A DNA stretch of 64,000 nt, taken from the NCBI GenBank assembly GCA_022695795.1, contig MU404111.1, positions 124,001-188,000 of the forward strand, read 5' to 3'. Position 1 is the stretch's first letter. Each line of letters opens with the position of its first letter. Positions 26,303 through 37,235 of this stretch are shown one piece after another. Source of the DNA: Biscogniauxia marginata (lineage: Eukaryota; Ascomycota; Sordariomycetes; Xylariales; Xylariaceae). The position numbers and the translations under genes were made by a program. Under the pieces are notes generated by a model. It saw only the letters and a program-made list of their open reading frames with translations, was not told the DNA's origin and did no database searches.

Positions 26303-26392
26303 ATCTCCGATGTATGTATGTATGTATGTATGTATGTATGTGTCTGTGCATCGTAGACGAGAGGCCATACACAGCATACATACATCGGAGAT
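26303..26392. repeat. Inverted repeat with 18-bp perfect arms
   Basis: The arm 26303-26320 (ATCTCCGATGTATGTATG) is exactly reverse-complementary to 26375-26392. The 54-base interior starts with the rest of a TGTA tetranucleotide run. Part of the arm is unique sequence (ATCTCCGA), so the pairing is not only a by-product of the microsatellite. Confidence 0.85.
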
Positions 26393-27097
26393 ATCGACAA
26401 AAGGCAAAGAAGCCTACACTTTGATTCGGCCCTACCCGCTGGGCACCTCGGACCCTGAGCCTTGATGCGCCTGCCTACATACATGTCGCTAAGTCAGATC
26501 GCCCACTTAGCTAGGAATACCTATACGCCACGAGAAGAACAGCCCCGTGGGCGAGTGTGGCCGAGCCGACGCCGACTCGGCTCCTAGCCTCCCTCCCAGG
26601 GGAGCCTATCTAGCTATTCCTTGGCAAAGATGTCGTTTCCCAGTGCCAAGTTCTATCTCGAGAAGGGGGGGGATACCATCGCGGGGTTGGGTGGTAAGAT
26701 TACTCACTCACTACTGGCTTGGATCCAGACGCCGTCCAAGATTAACCTAGGTAAAGTAAAACACGATATATGAAGCTCAGGTAGCAACGCATAACCGCGC
26801 CGAGCCGAAGCCGATGAGGAGACAGGGGAAAAGGGATGGCACAGGGGCGGGGGAGGAGAAGAAGGGGGCATGCAATGGCAAGAAAGAGTAAGGGGGCAAT
26901 TTCAGGTTACGAAGGACAAGTTAGATATTCGGAAACCTCGTCGTGGAAGCAAAAGAACGCGAGCCGTCCGGAGAAGGGGGGGGGACAAGAGGATCTCGAA
27001 CCGACTCTCACTGACCTCACTCGCCCACGCACGCCCTCCTTCTTACATGTCCATCTCCGCGTCATGTACCATAATATGTGCGTATACACACATCCGT

Positions 27098-27144
27098 ACC
27101 CCATCCCTCTCCCTCTCCCTATCCCTATCCCCATCCCCATCCCA
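27098..27144. repeat. CCCTCT/CCCATC hexamer-like repeat
   Basis: A pyrimidine-rich run drifts from CCCTCT through CCCTAT to CCCCAT units. It is followed by a short GACAGACA run near 27170-27190. Confidence 0.8.
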
Positions 27145-27977
27145 GGTCTTCCCAGATCGAACTTTGGAAAGACAGACAGACAGACAGGACAGTCCAGTCC
27201 TCAGCCCGTCCGAGATTGCCTATACATCAGTTCACCAGTTCCGTCAGGCAGGCAAAATCAAGGGGGGAGGGGGGAGGGGGGAGCAACGAACAAAAACGAT
27301 TATAAGCCAATCCTAGCCAAGCCCCCCCCCCTTTTTCCACCATAAACCTTGGAGGAACAGACAAAACAGATCCGTTGCCACGCGGGAGAGAGACAACAGA
27401 TGTCTTTTTCTCTCTTTTCGTAAAAAGGTTGCGTAGCGTATCGTATTGTTCGAAGTCGACTGAGAAGAAACCTAGTAATTACCTCCCTCTCCCAACAATA
27501 CCATGAAGGCCTCCAAATCGTATCGTAACGTATAAGATACAATTAACACCCCATCGGCGCAGTATCCAGGAACGAGCGTGCACGTAACAAGATGATGATT
27601 GCCACTTCTACTCTTAACCTAGTAGCAATGGCTTGTTTAACCGCTGTCCCCTTAGGAGGGGGAAGAAGCGCCGACTAAATGGCCCATCCGATATGATCCA
27701 TAGCCCCCATGCCGACAATAATGGCAATGATAATGATGATTGATCGATTGATGATGATAACAGTGATACCAACTCCTTTTCTCCTCTAGGTCGACCGAGT
27801 TTCTAAACCAAAAATCCGCACAACGCATATCCCAAAAAGATTATTTAGCCAAATTGTAGATGAGAGGCCCCCTTTACTTAGCATGCCATAATCACACATA
27901 CCTCCCACCTCCTACCCCAACCTTCCATTATCCCTCTAACCTCCCTACCTTATCCCCTTTCCCCATATCCATCCTCA

Positions 27978-29342
27978 CTACTTCGTCCTCTTAGGCAAGT
28001 ACCTCACCTCCCCAGCGCAGTTCCCCCGATCGCCCTTGAAGCTGTCGCGCGCGGGCACGAACTCGCCGCTCTGCAGGCTGCCCTGGACGAAGTACACGTA
28101 CCAGGCCTCGTGCAGGAGGTCGTGGCGGGGGCCGCCGCACCTGAGGATGACGCGGGAGCCGCTGAAGTCCTCGAGCGCGGCCTGCACGTCGGCGAGCGGG
28201 TACGCGCGGCCGGCGTCGGGCTCGATGCCCGCGCGCTCCAGCGCCCGGTACGTGTCCAGCGTGCGGAAGAGCGCGAACGCGCGCGCGAAGTAGTCGACCA
28301 CCTCGAGGCCCGGGCGGTATGCTTCGCTATAGCACGACGGCGCGAGCGTGTTGATGCACGTCGCGTGCTTGTTGTACTCGTGCGCCCAGAGATGGTCGTT
28401 GGTGCCGCTGCGGGAAAGTAGTAAGTATTAAAGTAGCCCTCACAAACGCCGTTTGTTCTGTCTTTTTCGTCTTGATCTTTTTCTCCGTGGTGATAGGGGA
28501 GAGGGGCTTGATATCCCGTAGGATAGAGTATTGGGGGAAAAGGGGGAAAAACATACTATTTTGCGACCCAATACCGATTCATAAATTCTACCAGCTCACC
28601 CTGGTCGTACTGCTCCAGCACATCGGTGATATTGTTAAACTTCGGCGCCATCCCGCAGTACTCATCGTATGAACCGTCGCATAGATCGGGCCTGTGTAGA
28701 AAGAATATCACGGGTTAGCCGTCAGCCACAGCTGTACGATAGTCCCATTCCACAGAAGGATATCTGGTTCCCCCCTTCTTCTTTCTAGGCTTATATTCCT
28801 TCCAAGAGCGGCTCCCCTAAGCGGCTCTTCTAGTCCACCATCCCGTACGTAAAGGTATACGTTTGAGGAAATTTGAGACCCCTTTTTCTCCTCTTCCTTC
28901 CACGAGGAAACAAATCCCGCCCCCCAAAAAACAGAATGAAAGGACGTACGTACCAAAGCCCATGAAGAGTCCAGTCCTCCTCAGCCCCGCCGACGTGCAC
29001 CTCCTCGTCCCAGAACTGCGTCAGCAGCAGGCGACCGCCGGGGTATATGAAGCAGCACGAGTCGTCGGTGGCGGTCTTGTTGTTGCAGCTGACGGGGGAG
29101 TCGACGGGGCAGGTGGGCGCGCCGCTCAGAGGGTCGTACGGCGTGATCCCCGCCGCCGTCGTCGGGAGGGTGTCGCTGCTGTCGGCGGCGGCGGCGGGTG
29201 GATGATTGTTATTATCGTGGTCGAAGATGGACGGTAACGGGTTCGACAGGCGGTTGCCGCCGCCTAGGGGCACCTGGAGCTGCGAAAACAGGTTGCCCGC
29301 GTAGGCGAGCGCGGCGCGCAGAGATGTCGTCTGCGGTGCCAT
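27978..29342 (-). CDS. Ribonuclease T2 family endoribonuclease
   Basis: Exons 29342-28954, 28691-28557 and 28407-27978 join to 317 residues. RNase T2 enzymes cleave RNA through 2',3'-cyclic phosphates (EC 4.6.1.19) and are usually secreted or vacuolar. Both catalytic blocks are present: CAS I WTLHGLW (His127, completed across intron 1) and CAS II HEYNKHATC (His184, Glu185, Lys188, His189). Cysteines around PTCPVDSPVSC, DDSCC, PDLCDG and EYCGM match the family pattern. Intron 1 is 262 nt and intron 2 is 149 nt, long for this window, with GTACGT and GTATGT donors. The N-terminus (residues 8-24) is only weakly hydrophobic, and a Pro/Ala/Asp-rich segment precedes the catalytic domain. A signal peptide is therefore uncertain, and an upstream exon could exist. 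There is no long C-terminal extension. Confidence 0.93.
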
Positions 29343-30996
29343 TTCGGTTTTGTCTTTTACCCCTTTCCTTTCCTTTCTCTTTCCTTTTCTCTTTATCTGC
29401 TCATTGGCTAGCTGTCGATGAATAGGCTGGAGGCAGGTTACAATTCCGGATTGCAACTCTCGAACGAACAGCTTTCCTATCGCTTCAATGATTTCCAGTC
29501 ACTGTAGTCGGTTTATGTCGGGACGGGTTCGATTCAGGCTTATTCATGTATTTATTTGGTTGCGGGAGAAAGGGGGTGGTTGGATGGGAAGGGAGTGAAG
29601 AAAGAATGGAAGAAAGGAGATGAGAGAGTCTGAGCTCTCGACGTCTGGTGGTCGATGGTCGATGATTAAGTTAATTGAATTGGCATGTAGCAGTCGCAAT
29701 GCACGCTCGAACTCAGCCCGTATCCTTATCCTTATCGTGCTGCTGTCCTGTGACGTCTTGTGCTTGTGGAGGCGGTACCTAAAGCCCCAATAGTTTAGGG
29801 GGCAAGGACGGGTGTTATAGTGGGCTTTACCGCTGATTGGCTGACCTCATCTCATGTGAGCGTTCAAGTCACAAGGCCAACTCGTATGTAATCTCACAGG
29901 CATCAGATACCATGAACTGATTCCGGTTCATGGGTATCGGGTATCTCGATATATTTCTAATTGTTGAACTCTATCGTATGACTTTCACTTTCAATTGTTG
30001 TCGGGATAAGCTATCGCGGCTAAATATTCTCATGTGAACATCACCAAGGGAGGTATCGATCCGTAAGGTACCCTTGCTACAATATAATACCAACAAATCG
30101 TACGCGTAGGCAATAAAGCCTCAAAGAAATAAACAGTAGAAGACGTGAGTGATGCTAATGAGAGACCAGGCGTCTAGTTACCCTCAAACTAGAACACCAT
30201 TAATGAATCAAGTCTCGGACTACTGAAATAGTCTATAAACGCTTAGGTATAACTAAAGCTACTTATCTACAATGATGGAAATAGATCGATGCGATATCAC
30301 GCTGGGTATATTCCTCGTTTGCTCCCCTTTTCAAGCCTGCAAAATTGTCCTCACACCTTGTCCCTTTCATCAATTCGGTCACTCCTACGTATATTCCACC
30401 TCTCCTTTTTTTTCTGTCTGGGTCCTGGCACACGGACGCACAGCCATGCGTGTAGCTTAAGCCGCCGGCTCCACGTATGGCAGATAACAGGCATAACTAC
30501 CTAGGTAGTAACGTAGCGTTCTCCTCGACAAGCCCAGCCTTTCCTTCCACCCTAATATCAATTCATCTCGTCGGTTCAATATAGTCGATTGTTGAGGGGG
30601 GCGGGGGAGCAGAGCGACACCCTCTCTTGATAAAGTGTCAGAAAGGGGGGGGGGGGGGAAGAGGTTTCTAGGTTCATCCGGCATAAACCCCCCGACCAAA
30701 ATATCGATCGCATATAGCTACCTCATGGCTGGGGCTCCGACGCATACAGCCATTGGGTGCCCCCTGGTGATACGTATCCAAGCAACAACCGGTACTCACA
30801 CCCGTCCACCCCTTCTCGGCCCGTCCTTGATCGTAGAAGGTAATATGAGAAAAGAAAACGCCATAGCGGAACTGGTATCATTAATAAGCATAATCGTGAA
30901 AAGGAAATTAGTTATATGTCTCTCCTCCCCCTTCCCCCTCCACCCCATAGATCTTTTTTTCGCCCGCTCCTGTGCCGTGTCTCAGACCTACAACTA
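29343..30996. other. Intergenic, 1.65 kb
   Basis: Promoter side of the RNase gene, with a purine-rich run just upstream of the start, then unremarkable DNA with a poly-G run of about 14 bases at 30645-30658. No gene seen. Confidence 0.55.
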
Positions 30997-32247
30997 TCAC
31001 CGCGTAAAAGACCCAATCAGCACCTTCTGGTTCCGGACATCCTCAGGGGAGACGGGCATCTCGTCCGGGTACTGCGAGTCGGCGGGGAGCTCCGTGGCAC
31101 GGCCCGCGGCGTCCATCTCGAGCCGCTGCGCCGACTCCTGCAGCTCCGGCACCGGCGCTACCGCGTGGTTGTACTTTAAGCTGAAATCCCGCTCTTCGCC
31201 GTTGCTAGTGCCACCACCATTGCTACCACCGCCGCCTGCTCCGGTGGTAACGCTCGGGTCGGACCGCGTCGGATGCGCGCTGCTGCTCGCGATAAGGGTC
31301 GAGGCCGCCGACTGCAGGTAGGACTGCGCGAAGTTCGGGGCCGCGAGGCCCTGCGGGTTCTGGCCGTGCTGTTGCATTGCGAGGATCAACTCCTGCACGC
31401 GGCGGTCCTTCTTCCTCCTGTCGACCTCGACGCAGGCACGCACGAATAAGATGAAATGTATAATTCTAAAAACAGAGAAGAAGAGAATCGTATAAGATGA
31501 ATTAGCTGTCCATTCATTATACCAGATATCCAGCGTTTAACTGCAGAGAGGGTAAGGGAAGAGGTTGACAAAGGAGGAATGAAAGGTAGTAAGTTCGAGC
31601 ACATACATTAGAATACCCACCAAGGAGAGGTGCGTCATGTCGAGCGCATACCACGGCATATTTGGCCTAAAGTTATAGTAGTAGTAGTTGTTGTAGTTCA
31701 CGTTACGGGAGTCGACGAGGATAGCCTGGACAGTCAGTGTGGCGACGGCGAGGAGCCAAAGGACCAGGTCGACCCCGACGTGCGCCTCGGCCTTGATGCC
31801 CCGAGACTTGTCGCGCCGCACGCATATGACGATAAATTCGGCCGTATCCCAAGCCACGGTGATCACAGTCTAGTGTCAAACAGTTAACGATGTTTTGTCC
31901 TATATTACGTTTAAAGATGTGTCCCCTCCCTCAGAGGGGTTCGGCTGCAAAAGACACGGGCCGCCTGGAGGTGGACATAAGGAGATATACATATACACAC
32001 ATATATATAGGGTAACGAGACAACATCAGGGATCAGGACTTACTATCCCAAAACTCGCATTTACCGAGGTATACCTACTCCCGGCGAAGTTGATCGCGAT
32101 GACGAGACAGATGACAATGACCGCGACGGCCATGCTGATAGCCCGCAGCACGATCTTAGCCACGTCCCATTTCCGCTGGTTCCCAAGCACCGGCAACTCG
32201 GGCAGTTCGGACGACCGCGGGGCGGTCGCGCTCGCAGCCTTGTCCAT
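30997..32247 (-). CDS. Four-helix integral membrane protein, unknown
   Basis: Exons 32247-32044, 31869-31607 and 31465-30997 join to 311 residues. Four hydrophobic segments are visible: IVLRAISMAVAVIVICLVIA (about 31-52), TVITVAWDTAEFIVICV (about 69-85), VDLVLWLLAVATLTVQAILV (about 104-123), and LVGILIIIHFILFVRACV, which forms only when exons 2 and 3 join. This arrangement is MARVEL-like, but the match is topological only. A Tyr/Asn-rich loop (NVNYNNYYYYNFRPN) separates helices 3 and 4. The cytosolic-looking C-terminal 150 residues are Gly/Ser/Gln-rich and low in complexity. The start is the first ATG giving MDKAASATAP; longer frames upstream read GC-rich leader. Donors are GTAAGT and GTATGT. 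Function unknown. Confidence 0.82.
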
Positions 32248-33732
32248 CGTTGTGGATGACCGACGGAGAGGTCGTCGAAGAGGACTTTTTCTCAAGCTAC
32301 GGGAAGGGCACACACTGGGCACGGCACGGCACGGCAACAGTAACGGTAACAGCATTAAACAAAAATCCGCTCGAAGACTGTCTTCTCCCGCTCTCGTAGT
32401 TCGGGCGGCGGATGAGGGAGCGCCCCCTTTAGCCCCTTTGGGATCGATCTATCCGGATCCTCTAACTGGCCGACTTTTCTGCGTATCGAACTGTTTCTGC
32501 AAGTCCCCGTGGTTTATCGAGATTCATCTGCGCCGCAAAATACCTAGGTATCCCCGTATACCCTCCCTACGAGGCGGGGTGGTCGAGCCCGACAAGCTTC
32601 GGTCGGGAGTCGTTCGGCAACGCCCAGCTTTCCCACCAGTTAATCGTCTGTGGTTGTCAGATAGCCCGTCCGTTCAAATAATTTTCAGCGGTTATCGATG
32701 CCGCCGAGTATCGTCTCGGGAAGCGTGGGGGGCTCCAGCCGGCCTGGTGTTCTCAAGTTCGGTGCTGTTGTCGCATGGGGAAGCAAGCAGAGGCACAAAA
32801 AAACAAAAACACAAGAAAAAAGTCTTTTGGCATAACCACAGCTAACGGCTGAAGGTCTGGTGGGTATGAAAGGAGACAAGTTGCCCTGATAATGGGGGTC
32901 ACCCCCCCAAGGCTCTCCAACCCACCGCTTCCCAATGAATAGGATCGTGATCCTGGGCGACGAGAGGTGGCCAATGGGGGAGCTGTGTTCCTGCCGATCT
33001 ATCCTATACGGGCTATTATTAGACTGAGCCACGCTTAGCACAGCTGCCGTGGAGGGCTGGGTGCAGCTGTCAAGGGCCAATCGTGCCGAATCGCTAAGGA
33101 AGAGGTAGGACTAATGGAATGCCTCTGATATCATGCAGCTCGTGTTAGATTGGCCTTCTTATGAGGGACTTCATGATCCTCACAGCCCTATGTCTGATAA
33201 TGAAACACGCTTGCACCAAGTTACATTCGCTGTGAAGCGGCTTTGCCAAGAGCCAAGGTAGGATTGTGGTAAGACTAGGAGGATCAGATAGAAATATAGC
33301 GGGAAAACGGTAGGTGAGTTTAATTATTATACATAGGTAGCTGTCGAATTCAATACTGAGGTCATTTGAAAGTTTCGCGATGCTTCAAGTTTCATATGAT
33401 GAAAGGATGTCGCACATTCAATCCCCCGTACTATCAATATGAGAGTACTAAGCCTTAGAGCAGGGTCTCCTAAAAGAGGTAAGCTAATATATATTCAGCA
33501 TTGGGCAAAACGAGAACTCTAATGTACATATAAGTGAATGGTGCTGGACGGTGAAAACTCAGCTTCGTGAGTCTCAATATCTACAATTATCCCGTCCTGG
33601 GTATCAATGATGCTGTTCCCCATAATCCACAAAACTCCAGACTGAAGAGAACGACTTCATGCCCACCAGAAAGCAAATCCAACGCCGCTCCTACGCAGAC
33701 ATAAACACCTCACATCAAGGGCCCGGCCCTGT
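32248..33732. other. Intergenic, 1.5 kb
   Basis: Promoter of the membrane-protein gene and 3' flank of the next gene. A long open frame on the opposite strand (31895-32845) is partly antisense to the membrane-protein exon and shows no domain. Confidence 0.55.
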
Positions 33733-34548
33733 TTAGACCGCCTCCCAGTCCATCGCATCCACCATGAACTCCCAATCGCCAGCCTCGGTAGTCCAGTCGG
33801 CAGGGCTGACAGGTCCGCCTTCGTTCGCTCCCCCCTGGGCATTCTGGCGGACATGGCCGTCTGCTACGATGAAGGCCTGATCGAACGCCGCAAAGATGGT
33901 CTGCAAAATTTGCTCGAGATTGTAGGCCTCGAGCGGCGCTGGCATGAACCTCTTAGGTTCACTTGGATCATCGGCATACTTCCATCGGTTGCGCAGATCC
34001 TTGGCACGCGACAGCTGCTTACGCACGTCCGGGTCTCCGAAGATCTGGTGGAGGGGGTTGCTGGTGTCCTCAAGTGCGGCGAGCACGTTCGCGTGGTATC
34101 GGTGCTGGCTGATACGCTCGCGAGGGACTCCGGCCTTGAGGCTGTCGGCGTTGCCGTTCTCCATACCACTCATGCCGTAGATGGCAATGCCGTATATGCC
34201 CATCAGATGGACTAGAGCCCTCTCGATGAGCATGTAGTATTCGTGGAAGTCGAGCTTGAAGTGGATCTCGTTCGCTTCGACCTCCTGTTGGGTCTTCCCC
34301 GCTCGCTCAATTGCCGTGTTGTACCCCTGATTAAGGAATGGCAGCTTCCAATTGAGACGGGCGACTATCTTGAGGAACCGAGACAGCTCTTGTTCGGGCG
34401 AGGGCCGGCCATTTCGCGACAGAGCAGGGGGATCAGAGGTCGATCGTGGCAAGGGCGGAACTGTGGATGGCGGAGGTGGGCGAGGCCACGATTTCAGAGG
34501 GGGGATCGAGGATCGAGCCCAGCGTGAAGCAGCAAGTCCGCCGGTCAT
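33733..34548 (-). CDS. Unknown protein with conserved-looking C-terminus, 271 aa
   Basis: A single frame from ATG 34548 (MTGGLAASRWARS) to TAG 33733. I do not recognise a named domain. The first 50 residues are Ser/Pro/Arg-rich. Residues 55-200 look globular and helical (LSRFLKIVARLNWKLPFLNQ, LDFHEYYMLIERALVHLMGI, HQRIFGD-like stretch, LRNRWKYADDP), and the protein ends with WEFMVDAMDWEAV. The alternation of hydrophobic and charged residues and the lack of stops support a real gene without introns. No signal peptide or membrane helix is evident. Confidence 0.78.
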   Translation of the reverse strand: MTGGLAASRWARSSIPPLKSWPRPPPPSTVPPLPRSTSDPPALSRNGRPSPEQELSRFLKIVARLNWKLPFLNQGYNTAIERAGKTQQEVEANEIHFKLDFHEYYMLIERALVHLMGIYGIAIYGMSGMENGNADSLKAGVPRERISQHRYHANVLAALEDTSNPLHQIFGDPDVRKQLSRAKDLRNRWKYADDPSEPKRFMPAPLEAYNLEQILQTIFAAFDQAFIVADGHVRQNAQGGANEGGPVSPADWTTEAGDWEFMVDAMDWEAV

Positions 34549-36382
34549 GTTGATATACTCCAAAGAGGCGATTATCGTGAATGTTGGTTGGTACAGCGAG
34601 TAAGGAAATATGGAAGAAAAAAATGACGGGTGGATGCTATCTCCATGTATCTAAGAACGCCGGGACGTCAGAACGAAGCATTTTGAACCGGGGACGGCGG
34701 TGTATGTAGTAGGCATATGCTGTACACTACTCGAAAGAAGAATGCCAATTGAAAGAATGGGATTGTTCTCGCGGATTCAGCACAGACAAATATGGTGTTG
34801 TTGTTGGGTCAGCATGAAATAAATACATGTAGCATTGAATGCCCGGGTTTGCCTTTGTCAAGAGAGAAGAAAGGCATTTGTTGGTTGTTGGTTGTTGCAG
34901 GGCAGAGACAGAGATAAGATACCTACATACCTACCTAACGTTACTCCAGGTACCTAAGGTACCTGCTAGTAGCTAACATACATACCTACCTACTTAACAT
35001 TACTGATGGTTGAATGACAAGCACACAGGTGCTGTCACCTGTCAAAGGGAGTACCTATGTACCTTCGTATCTAGGTACCCAACACCATATAAGGCTCGTG
35101 CCTTCCGCACAAATCCTTAGTAGATAGTTCCTTCCTTAGACATCAATATTACACCAGTCTCGCCCCTATCTTTCATATCATTATTCGTTACCTTGTTTTT
35201 ACATACATACGTACCTACCAACAATTACAGCTGAGACGGGAGGGGAGTTCCACCCCACTGAGGTGGGAGGATGGAAATCTCAAAGTGGTGGTCCCGACTT
35301 CCGAGTGCCCGTTACCTGCGAAACCCCCACTCTCAGCGGACCGCTTATGTAATGTGCCCCTACGCTAGGTATATACTTTAAATACCTACCTACCTAAGTG
35401 GGGTTTATGGAGGCATCATTCGAACCGTTCGATATCGACTTCAACCTTAGTTTACTTATTACTAGGTAGTATCTTCCCAGGTCATGTTATCAATACACAC
35501 GTTATGTACTATCGAACATTGTACTGTGTCAGTACCAGGTCATCATTGCTTTTCGAAATAGTGTCTCATGCCTGGTTTGATGACCTTTCTTAGCGGTGAG
35601 GTGTGGCTGTTTGTTTACCTACCTACATACTTCTGTAAGGTAAGCGCCTTCAAAGCTACTTGTTTATTGTCTGACTTATAGACGTTCCTCCTACATACCT
35701 ACCTACATATATACATAGAACAGACGACTAGGTAGAAGAGACGATATAACGTGGCAACCCTACGGTCTTTTCTCACTGCAATCATGGCATTGACAATGCA
35801 GCTTTCCATTCCATGCCACTTCTAGGCCCAGCATCGAGTGGCACAGTCGCGAACCGCCGGATTTCGGTTCATGTACAGATTACATAGCGAATTGTTTTAG
35901 TTGTCTGTTCTCCCCCTTTTCACCCTGCAGGCGATGCAAGGCTGCAGATCGTATATGCTAACCAGAGAGATGACCCCCGATTGGTCACTCCCTAGTGCTT
36001 GCTTCGCCTGACGATTATATCCGGAGTGCAAGCAAGCGAGTGTAATCCGATCCGTAGTCCACCGTGACGTCTAGAACATCAATACGAGGGTATAGAATAA
36101 GCCATACGGCTCCTCAACGTGGGTCGTACTACTAAGCTTTGAGGCGGAGTGCCGGCTTTTTGTCATGTTAGTTACTATATTTACATTAGCTACAGCACTA
36201 CATAACCTTAGGTTAAGCCAGGTCAGTTGGTATATTACTATATTACTAGTCTCGTTCGTCCACGACTCGACATCGAGACTTCACACTACGCTCTCACGTA
36301 TTCATCATCATCATCGTTCGCTCTACATACGTTGTATCCATCAGTTATAGATCAAGCCTTTCGCTGCCCTCACATCTCAAAC
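34549..36382. other. Intergenic, 1.8 kb
   Basis: A divergent promoter region dense in ACCTACCTA/TAGGTA motifs (34920-35060, 35200-35400, 35690-35720). No gene seen. Confidence 0.6.
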
Positions 36383-36803
36383 ATGCAACTCTCTTCCGTC
36401 CTCGCAACCGTCGGCATCCTTGCTATGACCGGCCATGCCGCAGTTATCGAACGCCAGGACCCCTACGTCGGCGACCTGAGGACGTTCGACGGCGACGACT
36501 GCTTCACTGGAAACCAGGGGGTCAGCACTTTCCTGCAATCCGACACGAACCAGTGCAAGCCCTACATAACCTTCAAGTCCATATACGCTCACGTCACCGA
36601 CGGCTGGAGCCGTGAGTATTTCCCCTCCCTTCAGTCTCCGTGGTATCCCGGCTAACAAGTGTATAGTCTTTGCGTACACTGATGCAAACTGCGAGGGCCA
36701 AGGACAGGAGATCGCCCCCTCGCCTGTAGGCGGCGAACTCGTTTGCGGCGCCACCCAGGGTGCGCCTTTCGTAGCCTACGCCGTCTACCCGAAGTCAGCA
36801 TGA
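36383..36803 (+). CDS. Small secreted four-cysteine protein, 121 aa
   Basis: Exons 36383-36611 and 36667-36803 join in frame (Leu codon split C|TC). The N-terminus MQLSSVLATVGILAMTGHAA is a clear signal peptide. The mature part begins near VIERQDP and carries four cysteines (DDC, NQC, NCEG, LVCG), enough for two disulphides. Pieces such as VTDGWSLFAYTDANCEG and FVAYAVYPKSA suggest a compact beta fold. This is the profile of fungal small secreted proteins, some of which are effectors; no specific family is claimed. The intron is 55 nt with GTGAGT and TATAG ends. It sits alone between motif-rich spacers. Confidence 0.85.
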
Positions 36804-37235
36804 GCATTAGCCCAACCTCATCGTCTCCGAAAGAGGGTTTCGGGTGTAGTTCTATAATAAGAAGAGTGTTTGGGTAATGGCCAATTTAATTCATCTAATG
36901 GGTAATACGACCATGAAGGCTACTAGATAATTAAAGCATGTACTTTGGAGTTAGGTTCATTTCTTTCGGTCGGCATCACTGGAGTAATGTTTCAACTCGT
37001 CAGCATCACTAACTGGATTTGAGTTCACAAATAACTTTTCAATCAAAACAAACATCAGAATCATGGGTTTTAATGAGTTTACTGAGTTTACATTGAAAAG
37101 TCGAGGAATGGACGCAATAAGCACAGGTGGGCTTCCTTGGGGAGGCTCTCGCTCCCGTATTGAATCTATTGGGTGAATAGTTATGTATCTAAGAACATAT
37201 TTACCGGTAGTATAAATATAAACATCATTTTCTCA
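36804..37235. other. Intergenic, 430 bp
   Basis: Convergent 3' flanks of the small secreted protein gene and the F-box-like gene. AT-rich; nothing else seen. Confidence 0.6.

Larger units (their letters stand above)
18774..27977. other. 9.2-kb stretch with no gene found
   Basis: The first few hundred bases are the promoter and leader of the Zn2Cys6 gene. After that I find only open frames of 60-211 codons without domains, splice support or coding bias. The longest (24258-24893, +) reads as random sequence, including many rare residues and no structure. Features present are microsatellites, TAGGTA-type motifs, a 18-bp inverted repeat at 26303-26392 and pyrimidine-rich tracts near 26200 and 27100. 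Non-coding RNAs or old, heavily mutated elements cannot be excluded. Confidence 0.55.

Noticed and set aside
29524..29537. B-box-like GGTTCGATTC
   Set aside because: No A box at the right distance and no tRNA fold around it.
31895..32845. 316-codon open frame on the + strand
   Set aside because: Partly antisense to the membrane-protein exon; composition is Arg/Ser/Pro filler with no domain.
11419..35966. Shared 16-mer TATGCTAACCAGAGAG at about 11419 and 35951
   Set aside because: One 16-base match in 64 kb is near chance expectation and has no extended similarity.
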